This document shows, in pieces, positions 53,151 through 60,530 of a stretch of DNA of 64,000 nucleotides (position 1 is the stretch's first letter; each line of letters opens with the position of its first letter). The translations under genes were made by a program, and so were the position numbers. The notes beneath the pieces were generated by a model that worked only from the letters and a program-made list of their open reading frames with translations, had not been told where the DNA came from and searched no databases. The DNA comes from Lachnospiraceae bacterium (GTDB lineage Bacteria > Bacillota > Clostridia > Lachnospirales > Lachnospiraceae), in assembly GCA_025758065.1 (NCBI GenBank), contig CP107199.1:1609501-1673500 (forward strand), read 5' to 3'.

Positions 53151-53369
53151 ATGTCCAAAGCAGACGTAATTGAAATTGAAGGAACCGTAGTAGAGAAGCT
53201 GCCAAATGCAATGTTCCAGGTTGAACTTGAAAATGGCCACCAGGTTCTGGCACATATCAGCGGAAAACTCCGTATGAATTACATTCGCATTCTTCCAGGC
53301 GATAAAGTAACTCTGGAAATGTCCCCATATGACCTTTCCAAGGGCAGAATCATCTGGAGAGATAAATAA
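53151..53369 (+). CDS. infA: Translation initiation factor IF-1
   Basis: 72 residues, one OB fold: IEGTVVEKLPNAMFQVELEN, then HISGKLRMNYIRILPGDKVT. It binds the 30S A site. AGGAGGG upstream. No KOW-domain gene stands between map and infA, unlike in some Firmicutes. Confidence 0.98.
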   Translation: MSKADVIEIEGTVVEKLPNAMFQVELENGHQVLAHISGKLRMNYIRILPGDKVTLEMSPYDLSKGRIIWRDK

Positions 53370-53400
53370 AAATAAATTTAAAATAGATCAAAAAAAAGAC

Positions 53401-53429
53401 TTGCATTACCAAAAAATATTTGATACAAT
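53401..53429 (+). promoter_or_regulatory. Internal promoter of the alpha operon section
   Basis: TTGCAT, a 17-bp spacer and TACAAT in the 100-bp A/T-rich gap between infA and rpmJ; would drive rpmJ-rpsM-rpsK-rpsD-rpoA-rplQ. Confidence 0.75.
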
Positions 53430-53469
53430 GTTTTAGCAACTTTGTTGGTCTATAGAAAGGAGAATTACT

Positions 53470-53583
53470 GTGAAGGTTAGATCATCCGTTAAGCCGATCT
53501 GCGAAAAGTGCAAGATCATTAAAAGAAAAGGCAGTATCAGAGTAATTTGCGAAAATCCAAAGCATAAACAGAGACAAGGTTAA
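53470..53583 (+). CDS. rpmJ: 50S ribosomal protein L36
   Basis: 37 residues from a GTG at 53470 with AAAGGAGAA upstream: (M)KVRSSVKPICEKCKIIKRKG, with the zinc ligands Cys11, Cys14, Cys27 and His32 (CENPKHKQRQG). This is the zinc-binding form. Easily missed because of its size. Confidence 0.96.
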   Translation: MKVRSSVKPICEKCKIIKRKGSIRVICENPKHKQRQG

Positions 53584-53609
53584 TTATTTTTAGGAGGTGT
53601 ACTACACAC

Positions 53610-53978
53610 ATGGCTCGTATTTCAGGTGTTGACTTACCAAGAGAAAAACGTGTTGAGATCGGTCTTACTTACATCTACGGAATTGGTAGAGCAAGCTCCA
53701 ACCGCATCTTAGCAGAAGCTGGCGTAAACCCAGACACTCGTGTTAAGGATTTAACCGACGATGAGGTTAAAAAGCTGGCTAGCATCATCGCTGACACTCA
53801 GACTGTAGAAGGTGATCTTCGTAGAGAGATCGCAATGAACATCAAGAGACTTCAGGAAATTGGATGCTACAGAGGAATCCGTCATAGAAAGAGCCTGCCG
53901 GTTCGCGGACAGAAAACAAAGACCAACGCAAGAACCTGCAAGGGTCCAAGAAAAACGGTAGCAAATAAGAAGAAGTAA
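53610..53978 (+). CDS. rpsM: 30S ribosomal protein S13
   Basis: 122 residues, MARISGVDLPREKRVEIGLT, with the helix-two-turn-helix YIYGIGRASSNRIL and the basic tail RGQKTKTNARTCKGPRKT. Contacts P-site tRNA. TAGGAGG upstream. Confidence 0.98.
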   Translation: MARISGVDLPREKRVEIGLTYIYGIGRASSNRILAEAGVNPDTRVKDLTDDEVKKLASIIADTQTVEGDLRREIAMNIKRLQEIGCYRGIRHRKSLPVRGQKTKTNARTCKGPRKTVANKKK

Positions 53979-54065
53979 TTTAGTAACATGGTAACCGAAT
54001 TCGATTTGTATGTTTTAAAAACAGGAGAGCGAATTCAAGTAAATGAGAAAGTAGGTTAGTTTAAA

Positions 54066-54470
54066 ATGGCTAAAAAAGTGTCCACTACAGCAAAAAAAGT
54101 GACAAAAAAGCGTGTAAAGAAAAACGTTGAACGCGGACAGGCACATATCCAGTCATCTTTTAATAACACAATCGTTACATTAACTGATGCGCAGGGTAAC
54201 GCTTTATCATGGGCAAGTGCCGGTGGTCTGGGATTTAGAGGTTCAAGGAAATCTACTCCTTATGCAGCTCAGATGGCAGCAGAAACTGCTACAAAGGCAG
54301 CTCTTGTACATGGCTTAAAGTCAGTAGACGTTATGGTTAAAGGACCTGGTTCAGGTCGTGAAGCAGCAATCCGTGCCCTTCAGGCATGTGGTCTGGAAGT
54401 AACCAGCATTAAGGATGTAACCCCAGTTCCACACAACGGATGCCGTCCACCAAAGCGTAGAAGAGTCTGA
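54066..54470 (+). CDS. rpsK: 30S ribosomal protein S11
   Basis: 134 residues with an Ala/Lys-rich N-terminal extension (AKKVSTTAKKVTKKRVKKNV) and conserved HIQSSFNNTIVTLTDAQGNA and GCRPPKRRRV. No good Shine-Dalgarno precedes the ATG (AGTAGGTTAG is the best), unlike every neighbour; the 87-bp spacer contains a GAATTCG/CGAATTC inverted repeat. Confidence 0.97.
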   Translation: MAKKVSTTAKKVTKKRVKKNVERGQAHIQSSFNNTIVTLTDAQGNALSWASAGGLGFRGSRKSTPYAAQMAAETATKAALVHGLKSVDVMVKGPGSGREAAIRALQACGLEVTSIKDVTPVPHNGCRPPKRRRV

Positions 54471-54495
54471 TTGATTTAATTAGGAGGTAATTAAA

Positions 54496-55089
54496 GTGGC
54501 AGTAGATAGAGTTCCTGTTCTTAAAAGATGCAGATCCCTCGGTATGGATCCAATCTATTTAGGAATTGATAAAAAATCTAACAGAGAATCTAAGAGAGCA
54601 AACAAGAAGTTAAGTGAATATGGCATGCAGTTAAGAGAAAAGCAGAAAGCTAAATTCATTTACGGCGTATTAGAGAAGCCTTTCCGTAACTACTACGCAA
54701 AAGCTTCCAAGATGAACGGTATGGTTGGTACCAACCTGATGATCCTTCTTGAGTGCCGTCTGGATAACGTTCTGTTCCGTATGGGATTTGGACGTACACG
54801 TAAGGAAACCAGACAGATCGTTGATCACAAGCACGTTCTGGTTAATGGCAAGCAGGTAAATATCCCATCTTACCAGGTTAAGGCTGGCGATGTGATCGAG
54901 ATCAAAGAGAAGTTCAAATCTGCTCAGAGATATAAAGATATTCTGGAAGTAACTGCTGGTCGTATGGTTCCTGCATGGCTGGAATCTGATCAGGAGAACC
55001 TGCGCGGTACCGTTAAGGAACTGCCAACCAGAGATGAAATTGATGTTCCAGTAAATGAGATGCTTATCGTCGAGTTGTACTCCAAATAA
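54496..55089 (+). CDS. rpsD: 30S ribosomal protein S4
   Basis: 197 residues from a GTG at 54496 with TAGGAGG upstream. It carries the S4 RNA-binding domain (LDNVLFRMGFGRTRKETRQI near 88-107). The N-terminus (M)AVDRVPVLKRCRSLGMDPIY has one cysteine, so this is the zinc-free form. S4 represses the alpha operon in several bacteria. Confidence 0.97.
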   Translation: MAVDRVPVLKRCRSLGMDPIYLGIDKKSNRESKRANKKLSEYGMQLREKQKAKFIYGVLEKPFRNYYAKASKMNGMVGTNLMILLECRLDNVLFRMGFGRTRKETRQIVDHKHVLVNGKQVNIPSYQVKAGDVIEIKEKFKSAQRYKDILEVTAGRMVPAWLESDQENLRGTVKELPTRDEIDVPVNEMLIVELYSK

Positions 55090-55112
55090 TCCATCAATAT
55101 ATGAAAGATTGA

Positions 55113-55148
55113 AAAGTATGCCTGTCTTATTTTGGACAGGTATACTTT
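55113..55148 (+). terminator. Hairpin between rpsD and rpoA
   Basis: AAAGTATGCCTGTC pairs with GACAGGTATACTTT (one G-U wobble) around an 8-nt loop, followed by only a short T run. Likely a partial terminator or RNA-processing site upstream of rpoA. Confidence 0.6.
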
Positions 55149-55200
55149 GCTGGATTTAACCCTCGATATTTGATAGAAACCCAAAAAGGAGGGGCTATTA

Positions 55201-56163
55201 GTGTTCGATTTTGAAAAACCAAACATTGAAATCGCAGAGATTTCAGAAGACAAGAGATACGGCAAGTTTGTAGTTGAACCACTTGAAAGAGGTTACGGCA
55301 CTACACTGGGCAATTCCCTGAGAAGAATCATGCTTTCTTCTTTACCCGGTGCCGCAGTGAGTCAGGTAAAAATCGATGGCGTTTTGCATGAATTCAGTTC
55401 TATTCCTGGAGTTAAGGAAGATGTGACTGAGATCATTATGAACATCAAAAGCTTAGCGATCAAGAACAACAGCGATACTGATGAACCAAAGGTTGCATAC
55501 ATTGAATTTGAAGGCGAAGGCGTGATCACAGCTGCTGATATTCAGGCAGATGCTGATATCGAGATCATGAATCCGGATCAGGTGATCGCTACTTTAAGCG
55601 GCGGTGCTGACAGCAAGTTCTATATGGAGCTTACTATCACCAAGGGCCGTGGATATGTAAGCGCTGATAAGAACAAGAATGCAGATCTTCCGATTGGTGT
55701 GATCGCAGTTGATTCTATTTATACTCCAGTTGAGCGTGTAAATATGGCTGTTGCCAACACCCGTGTTGGACAGCAGACTGACTATGACAAGCTGACTCTG
55801 GAAATTTATACCAATGGCACACTGGCTCCTGATGAAGCAGTCAGTCTTGCTGCAAAGGTATTAAGCGAGCATCTGAATCTTTTCATTGACCTTTCTGAAA
55901 ATGCCAAGACTGCTGAGATCATGGTAGAAAAAGAGGACAATGAGAAAGAGAAAGTACTTGAGATGAACATCGACGAACTGGAGCTTTCTGTTCGTTCTTA
56001 CAATTGTCTGAAGAGAGCCGGAATCAATACAGTAGAAGAGCTGTGTAACAGAACTTCTGAGGATATGATGAAGGTTCGCAATCTTGGCCGTAAGTCCTTA
56101 GAGGAAGTGCTTGCCAAGTTAAAAGAATTAGGCTTACAGCTGAATCCAAGTGATGAGGCATAA
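55201..56163 (+). CDS. rpoA: RNA polymerase subunit alpha
   Basis: 320 residues from a GTG at 55201 after AAAAAGGAGG. N-terminal assembly domain (LERGYGTTLGNSLRRIMLSS near 29-48) and C-terminal domain (ELSVRSYNCLKRAGINTVEE, RNLGRKSLEEV) that binds UP elements and activators, joined by a short acidic linker. Confidence 0.98.
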   Translation: MFDFEKPNIEIAEISEDKRYGKFVVEPLERGYGTTLGNSLRRIMLSSLPGAAVSQVKIDGVLHEFSSIPGVKEDVTEIIMNIKSLAIKNNSDTDEPKVAYIEFEGEGVITAADIQADADIEIMNPDQVIATLSGGADSKFYMELTITKGRGYVSADKNKNADLPIGVIAVDSIYTPVERVNMAVANTRVGQQTDYDKLTLEIYTNGTLAPDEAVSLAAKVLSEHLNLFIDLSENAKTAEIMVEKEDNEKEKVLEMNIDELELSVRSYNCLKRAGINTVEELCNRTSEDMMKVRNLGRKSLEEVLAKLKELGLQLNPSDEA

Positions 56164-56215
56164 GCGTAAACATTGATGTTTTAACTGCGGGGAATCCCCC
56201 GTATGATAACCTTAG

Positions 56216-56323
56216 CCAGTAAGTCCAATGAAGCATGGCGCGGGTTGCCACTATAAAAATAAACAGGTGGGTAAAATGTGCCTAAACCAGTAAGTCCGAT
56301 GATGCATGGGAAGGTACTCCACT
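56216..56323 (+). repeat. Two copies of a 37-nt motif in the rpoA-rplQ spacer
   Basis: Copies at 56216-56252 and 56287-56323 share CCAGTAAGTCC-ATGA-GCATGG and end GG...CCACT, with about 28 of 37 positions identical. Each can pair TGG with CCA. The second ends 7 bp before the rplQ Shine-Dalgarno. Confidence 0.65.
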
Positions 56324-56341
56324 GATCAGGAGGAAAGAATA

Positions 56342-56878
56342 ATGGCAGGATATAGAAAATTAGGAAGAACATCCAATCAGAGAAAGGCTATGATCAGAAG
56401 CCAGGTAACTGCACTGTTATATCATGGTCACATCAAAACAACTGAAACCAGAGCAAAAGAGATCCGCAAAGTTGCTGAGGGTCTGATCGCACTGGCAGTT
56501 AAGGAAAAAGATAACTTCGAAACTGTAAAGGTTACTGCTAAGGTTGCTCGTAAAGATGCAAACGGCAAGCGCGTTAAAGAAGTAGTAGACGGCAAGAAAG
56601 TAACTGTTTACGATGAAGTTGAGAAAGAGATCAAGAAGGACAGCGCTTCCAGACTTCACGCAAGAAGACAGATGTTAAAGGTTCTTTATGGTGTAACTGA
56701 GGTTCCTGCTCAGGCTGCTGGTAAGAAGAACGGTACAAAGTCTGTTGACCTTGTAGCTAAGTTATTTGATGAAGTTGCTCCTAAGTACGTAAGCCGTAAT
56801 GGTGGTTACACCAGAATCGTTAAGATCGGCCAGCGTAAGGGCGATGCAGCTATGGAAGTTCTGCTTGAATTAGTATAA
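56342..56878 (+). CDS. rplQ: 50S ribosomal protein L17
   Basis: 178 residues from the ATG at 56342 with AGGAGG upstream: MAGYRKLGRTSNQRKAMIRS. Longer than the usual 115-130 residues because of an insertion near 70-105 (KDANGKRVKEVVDGKKVTVY) and another near 130-145; such inserts are known in related Clostridia. Last gene of the super-operon. Confidence 0.96.
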   Translation: MAGYRKLGRTSNQRKAMIRSQVTALLYHGHIKTTETRAKEIRKVAEGLIALAVKEKDNFETVKVTAKVARKDANGKRVKEVVDGKKVTVYDEVEKEIKKDSASRLHARRQMLKVLYGVTEVPAQAAGKKNGTKSVDLVAKLFDEVAPKYVSRNGGYTRIVKIGQRKGDAAMEVLLELV

Positions 56879-56919
56879 TCAAATTACTGATTTTATAGAT
56901 CGAATATAGTTATGCAGGC

Positions 56920-56959
56920 GACTGCAGGTACTGTCAAAGGTATCTGCAGTCTTTTTTTT
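56920..56959 (+). terminator. Terminator of the ribosomal super-operon
   Basis: GACTGCAG-TAC pairs with GTA-CTGCAGTC, followed by eight Ts. Confidence 0.92.
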
Positions 56960-57018
56960 CGCGAGCAATGAGCCAAAGTCAAAGCTTGCTTTGGACCTTG
57001 GCTCATTGCTCGCGAAAA
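56956..57018. repeat. Long near-perfect hairpin after rplQ
   Basis: The outer 21 nt are perfect (TTTTCGCGAGCAATGAGCCA at the left; its complement ends at 57018). Pairing continues with one mismatch and one bulge to a TT turn, so about 30 bp in all. The left arm begins inside the T run of the preceding terminator. Confidence 0.88.
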
Positions 57019-57090
57019 CTTACGAAACTCGTACTGTGAGTTTTGTGAGTAATGTCATATTCTGTCAAGAGTTTGAAAGAATATCGTAAG

Positions 57091-57119
57091 TTGCTAAAAC
57101 CCATATCTTGCTTTATAAT
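57091..57119 (+). promoter_or_regulatory. Promoter of the 57317 wall-binding gene
   Basis: TTGCTA, a 17-bp spacer and a perfect TATAAT; the expected start is near 57126, at the left edge of the structured leader. Confidence 0.8.
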
Positions 57120-57127
57120 GAAAGTAA

Positions 57128-57292
57128 GATGTTCTCTCGGAAACTTTCATGCACCTGTTTTTGTGGCCGATTTTCCGCCAGTCGCACCCGAATTTCATCA
57201 ATGTACGCACCGCGTACACCTCAGAAATTTGGGCACAACTGACAAAAAATCTTCTCACAAAATCAAGTACAGAAAGCTTCCGAGAGAACATC
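57128..57292 (+). ncRNA. 165-nt structured 5' leader element
   Basis: Closing stem: GATGTTCTCTCGGAA-CTTTC (57128-57148) with GAAAG-TTCCGAGAGAACATC (57272-57292), 20 of 21 paired. Inner stem: 57179-57196 with 57224-57241, 14 Watson-Crick pairs and one wobble of 18. Apical hairpin: TGTACGC-ACC-GCGTACA (57202-57218). Unpaired arms of about 30 nt lie on both sides between the closing and inner stems. A strong GGAGGAGG and the ATG follow within 25 nt. It does not match the riboswitch consensus patterns I know. A miniature inverted-repeat element is the alternative reading. Confidence 0.7.
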
Positions 57293-57316
57293 ACAAAACG
57301 GAGGAGGATACAGCTT

Positions 57317-58582
57317 ATGTTGAAGTTTAAGAGGATGGCCTGTATGCTGCTGACAATGGGTATATTTATTACAGCATTTCCTGATCAGGCGCTGGCTTCG
57401 TCAGATTATCAGTATATTACTAATATTTCCCTGAAGGTAGAGGTTGATCTTGATGCCGGGGATGAGATCAACAGCGGAGACAGTGTGGGAACATCAAAGG
57501 ATGATTCCGGAACCAAGGTTTATACTACATCAGACAAATACAGAGTTGAGTCTGCAGAATGGACAAATAATAAAGATGTGTCTATTGGAGATGCTCCAAA
57601 GATCACTGTCTGGCTGGAGCCGGATTCTTCTTCTGATTCTAAATATGAATATAGATTCCGCAGCAGCTACAGCTCAAGTAAAGTAAGTATTAATGGTGGT
57701 GAGTTTGTTTCTTCAAGTAAAAGTGGAAGCAATCTGAAAGTGGTTCTTCGTGTCAAAGGGGTAAAAGGCACTTATGAAGCACCTAAGGAAGCTGAGTGGG
57801 GCAGTGGAAAAGGAAAGGCAACCTGGAAAGCACCAGATGATAAAACAGGTTATTATGATGTGATCTTGTATAAAGGTTCCACTGTTATGAAGAAGCTGGA
57901 AGATTACAATGGAACTTCCTATAATTTCTATCCATATATGACAAAAGAGGGGGATTATACCTTTAAGGTACGCACAGTTCCCCATACTGATGAGCAGAAA
58001 CGCTATGGAAAGAAAAGTGAATGGACAGAATCTGACAGCAAGTATATTGATGAAGATGAAGTATCGGATGGCTCCGGACAGGATAACAGTTCCGATGGAA
58101 GCAGCGGTGGTATTACTCCCGGAGGAGGAACTACAGATGTAGGCTGGAGACAGGAAAACAATGTCTGGTATTTTAAGTATCCGGATGGTAATTATATAAA
58201 GAACAACTGGTTGCTGTGGAACAGCAAGTGGTATCTTTTTGACAACAGCGGTAAGATGCTTACAGGTTGGCAGCAGAAAGATGGGCACTGGTACTATTTT
58301 GATACCAGTTATGGCGGTATGAAGACAGGATGGCTTAAAGAAGGAGATAAATGGTATTACTTAAATCCAAACCAGGGCGGTCCGGAAGGAGCAATGATTT
58401 CTAACTGCTGGCTGACCATCAGCGGAAAGACTTACTTTATTAACCAGTCCGGTGTCATGATGGAAGGCTGGTATCAGGTTTCTGGTAAATGGTATTATTT
58501 CTATCCAGGAGATGGATCTAAGGCGGTAAGTACATCTATTGGTGGTTTTGTTGTAGATGCAGATGGTGTCTGGAACCATTAA
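57317..58582 (+). CDS. Secreted protein with FN3-like region and wall-binding repeats
   Basis: 421 residues from the ATG at 57317, nine bases after GGAGGAGG; the frame runs upstream through the structured leader without signals. Signal peptide MLKFKRMACMLLTMGIFITA, cleaved near ALA. A beta-rich region and an FN3-like module follow (about 150-240, GYYDVILYKGSTVMKKLEDY). A Ser/Gly linker (GSGQDNSSDGSSGGITPGGG) leads to about five aromatic wall-binding repeats (WYFKYPDGNY, WYLFDNSGKMLTGW, WYYFYPGDG). Closest in layout to the 8473-9402 protein. It interrupts the usual rplQ-ecfA1 adjacency and has its own promoter and terminator. Confidence 0.88.
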   Translation: MLKFKRMACMLLTMGIFITAFPDQALASSDYQYITNISLKVEVDLDAGDEINSGDSVGTSKDDSGTKVYTTSDKYRVESAEWTNNKDVSIGDAPKITVWLEPDSSSDSKYEYRFRSSYSSSKVSINGGEFVSSSKSGSNLKVVLRVKGVKGTYEAPKEAEWGSGKGKATWKAPDDKTGYYDVILYKGSTVMKKLEDYNGTSYNFYPYMTKEGDYTFKVRTVPHTDEQKRYGKKSEWTESDSKYIDEDEVSDGSGQDNSSDGSSGGITPGGGTTDVGWRQENNVWYFKYPDGNYIKNNWLLWNSKWYLFDNSGKMLTGWQQKDGHWYYFDTSYGGMKTGWLKEGDKWYYLNPNQGGPEGAMISNCWLTISGKTYFINQSGVMMEGWYQVSGKWYYFYPGDGSKAVSTSIGGFVVDADGVWNH

Positions 58583-58612
58583 GATTAAAAAAGTAAATGA
58601 TAACGTATATAC

Positions 58613-58642
58613 GAAAAAGCTGTCTGAAAAGGCGGCTTTTTC
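58613..58642 (+). terminator. Terminator of the 57317 gene
   Basis: GAAAAAGC pairs with GCTTTTTC around an imperfect CTGTCTGAAAAGGCG centre; the T run lies within the right arm. Confidence 0.65.
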
Positions 58643-58671
58643 TTGACTTATACTATGATATCATCTACAAT
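58643..58671 (+). promoter_or_regulatory. Promoter of ecfA1-ecfA2-ecfT
   Basis: TTGACT, a 17-bp spacer and TACAAT, starting one base after the preceding terminator; about 110 nt of leader follow. Confidence 0.8.
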
Positions 58672-58788
58672 TGTGACGAGTTTACAATAAAAATATCGTC
58701 AAGCGGTTATACAGGCGGTGTGCTTGTGCGCAGGGATGTATAAACATTTGACTTTTTTTATAAACAATATTACCTTGAAAGGAACGTC

Positions 58789-59652
58789 ATGGGAATTGTA
58801 AAAACAGCCAGGCTGGTCTATGAATATATAAGAAGAGATGAAGAAGAAAAAATAGAAGAAGTAAAACGTGCCATAGATGGTGTTGACCTGGATATAAAAA
58901 AGGGAAGTTTTGTGGCAGTGTTAGGGCATAATGGTTCCGGAAAGTCTACCTTTGCAAAGCATATTAATGGACTGCTCCTTCCAACAGATGGAACGGTATG
59001 GGTAGGAGGAATGGATACAAAAGACGAGGAACACATTTGGGATGTGCGCAAAACAGCGGGAATGGTATTCCAGAATCCGGATAACCAGATCATTGGAAAT
59101 ATTGTAGAAGAAGATGTAGGCTTTGGACCGGAAAATATCGGTGTTGAGACCAAGGAGATCTGGAAACGGGTAGATGAAAGCTTAAAAGCAGTGGGAATGA
59201 CTGCGTATAGAAAACAATCTCCTAATAAGCTGTCTGGTGGCCAGAAGCAGAGAGTTGCGATTGCCGGTGTTATGGCTATGCGGCCGCAGTGCATTATTTT
59301 AGATGAACCGACGGCTATGTTAGACCCAACCGGACGAAAAGATGTAATACGTACGGTTCATGAATTGAATAAAAAAGAAGGCATTACGGTTTTACTGATT
59401 ACTCACTATATGGAGGAAGCCATTGACGCAGACCGTGTGATCGTAATGGATGACGGAAAAGTGATCATGGATGGAGTGCCAAAGGAGATCTTTTCCCGTG
59501 TAAAAGAATTAAAAGAACATGGACTGGATGTGCCTCAGGCAACGGAACTTGCGTATGAGTTAAAGGAAGCAGGAATGCCTTTAACAGATGGGATCTTAAG
59601 CAGGGAAGAGCTGGCGGGACAGCTGATGACTCTGTTTACAGATGAAAAGTAG
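58789..59652 (+). CDS. ecfA1: ECF transporter ATPase subunit A1
   Basis: 287 residues. Walker A GHNGSGKST near 45, Q-loop QNPDNQIIGN near 94, ABC signature LSGGQKQR near 146, Walker B CIILDEPTAM near 166, H-loop ITHYMEE. The DNQI(I/V) Q-loop form is typical of EcfA1. With EcfA2 and EcfT it powers uptake of vitamins bound by separate S components. AAAGGAACG precedes the ATG. A charged insert near residues 15-25 (RRDEEEKIEEVK) is unusual for the first strands. Confidence 0.95.
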   Translation: MGIVKTARLVYEYIRRDEEEKIEEVKRAIDGVDLDIKKGSFVAVLGHNGSGKSTFAKHINGLLLPTDGTVWVGGMDTKDEEHIWDVRKTAGMVFQNPDNQIIGNIVEEDVGFGPENIGVETKEIWKRVDESLKAVGMTAYRKQSPNKLSGGQKQRVAIAGVMAMRPQCIILDEPTAMLDPTGRKDVIRTVHELNKKEGITVLLITHYMEEAIDADRVIVMDDGKVIMDGVPKEIFSRVKELKEHGLDVPQATELAYELKEAGMPLTDGILSREELAGQLMTLFTDEK

Positions 59653-59661
59653 GAGAATAAG

Positions 59662-60528
59662 ATGTCGATAAAAGCAGTTGATCTGAATTATGTATACGGA
59701 AATGGTACAGCCTTTGAGCAGCATGCTCTTTTTGATGTGAATTTTGAGATCCAGGATGGAGAGTTTGTAGGCATTATAGGACATACAGGTTCTGGAAAAT
59801 CCACATTGATCCAGCACTTAAACGGGTTGATCAAGGCAAGCTCTGGTGCATTATATTACAATGGAGAAAATATTTATAAAGATAAATATGATATGAAAAA
59901 GCTGCGCAGCAAGGTAGGATTGGTATTTCAGTACCCGGAGCATCAGCTTTTTGAGATCGATGTATTAACAGATGTATGTTTTGGACCGAAAAATCAGGGG
60001 CTTTCTGAGGAGGAGGCAAAGGAAAAGGCGAAAAAAGCCTTAGGTCTGGTAGGTTTGGATGAATCTTATTACAGTCAGTCACCTTTTGAACTGTCTGGTG
60101 GTCAGAAGCGAAGAGTTGCAATTGCAGGTGTACTGGCCATGGAACCGGAAGTCCTGATCTTAGATGAGCCCACAGCAGGTCTGGACCCAAGGGGAAGAGA
60201 TGAGATTTTAGATCAGATCGCAAGACTTCATACAGAGCGGAAGATGACTATTATCCTGGTGTCCCATAGTATGGAAGATGTTGCAAGATACGCAGGAAGA
60301 CTGATCGTTATGAACCATGGACAGAAGATATTTGACGGCTCTCCAAGAGAAGTGTTCCGTCATTATAAAGAATTAGAAGCCATTGGTCTGGCAGCACCCC
60401 AGGTAACGTATCTGGTCCATGATCTGAAAGAAAAGGGACTGGATATTGATAATGATATTACCACAGTGGCAGAAGCAAAAGAGGCGATTCTTGCATTGTG
60501 GGATAAAAAGAGAAAGCGGCAGGTATAA
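59662..60528 (+). CDS. ecfA2: ECF transporter ATPase subunit A2
   Basis: 288 residues. Walker A GHTGSGKST near 38, Q-loop QYPEHQLFE near 92 (the EcfA2 form), signature LSGGQKRR near 144, Walker B VLILDEPTAG near 162, H-loop VSHSMED. Heterodimer partner of EcfA1; the start lies 9 bp after the ecfA1 stop with AGGAG. Confidence 0.95.
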   Translation: MSIKAVDLNYVYGNGTAFEQHALFDVNFEIQDGEFVGIIGHTGSGKSTLIQHLNGLIKASSGALYYNGENIYKDKYDMKKLRSKVGLVFQYPEHQLFEIDVLTDVCFGPKNQGLSEEEAKEKAKKALGLVGLDESYYSQSPFELSGGQKRRVAIAGVLAMEPEVLILDEPTAGLDPRGRDEILDQIARLHTERKMTIILVSHSMEDVARYAGRLIVMNHGQKIFDGSPREVFRHYKELEAIGLAAPQVTYLVHDLKEKGLDIDNDITTVAEAKEAILALWDKKRKRQV

Positions 60529-60530
60529 AA

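Larger units (their letters stand above)
56879..57316. other. 438-bp non-coding region between rplQ and a wall-binding gene
   Basis: Contains, in order, the rplQ terminator, a long hairpin, a promoter and a 165-nt structured leader, each listed separately. No protein gene is supported. Confidence 0.7.

Noticed and set aside
57149..57316. Upstream extension of the 57317 gene
   Set aside because: The extension runs through the structured leader; the ATG at 57317 has an ideal Shine-Dalgarno and a signal peptide.
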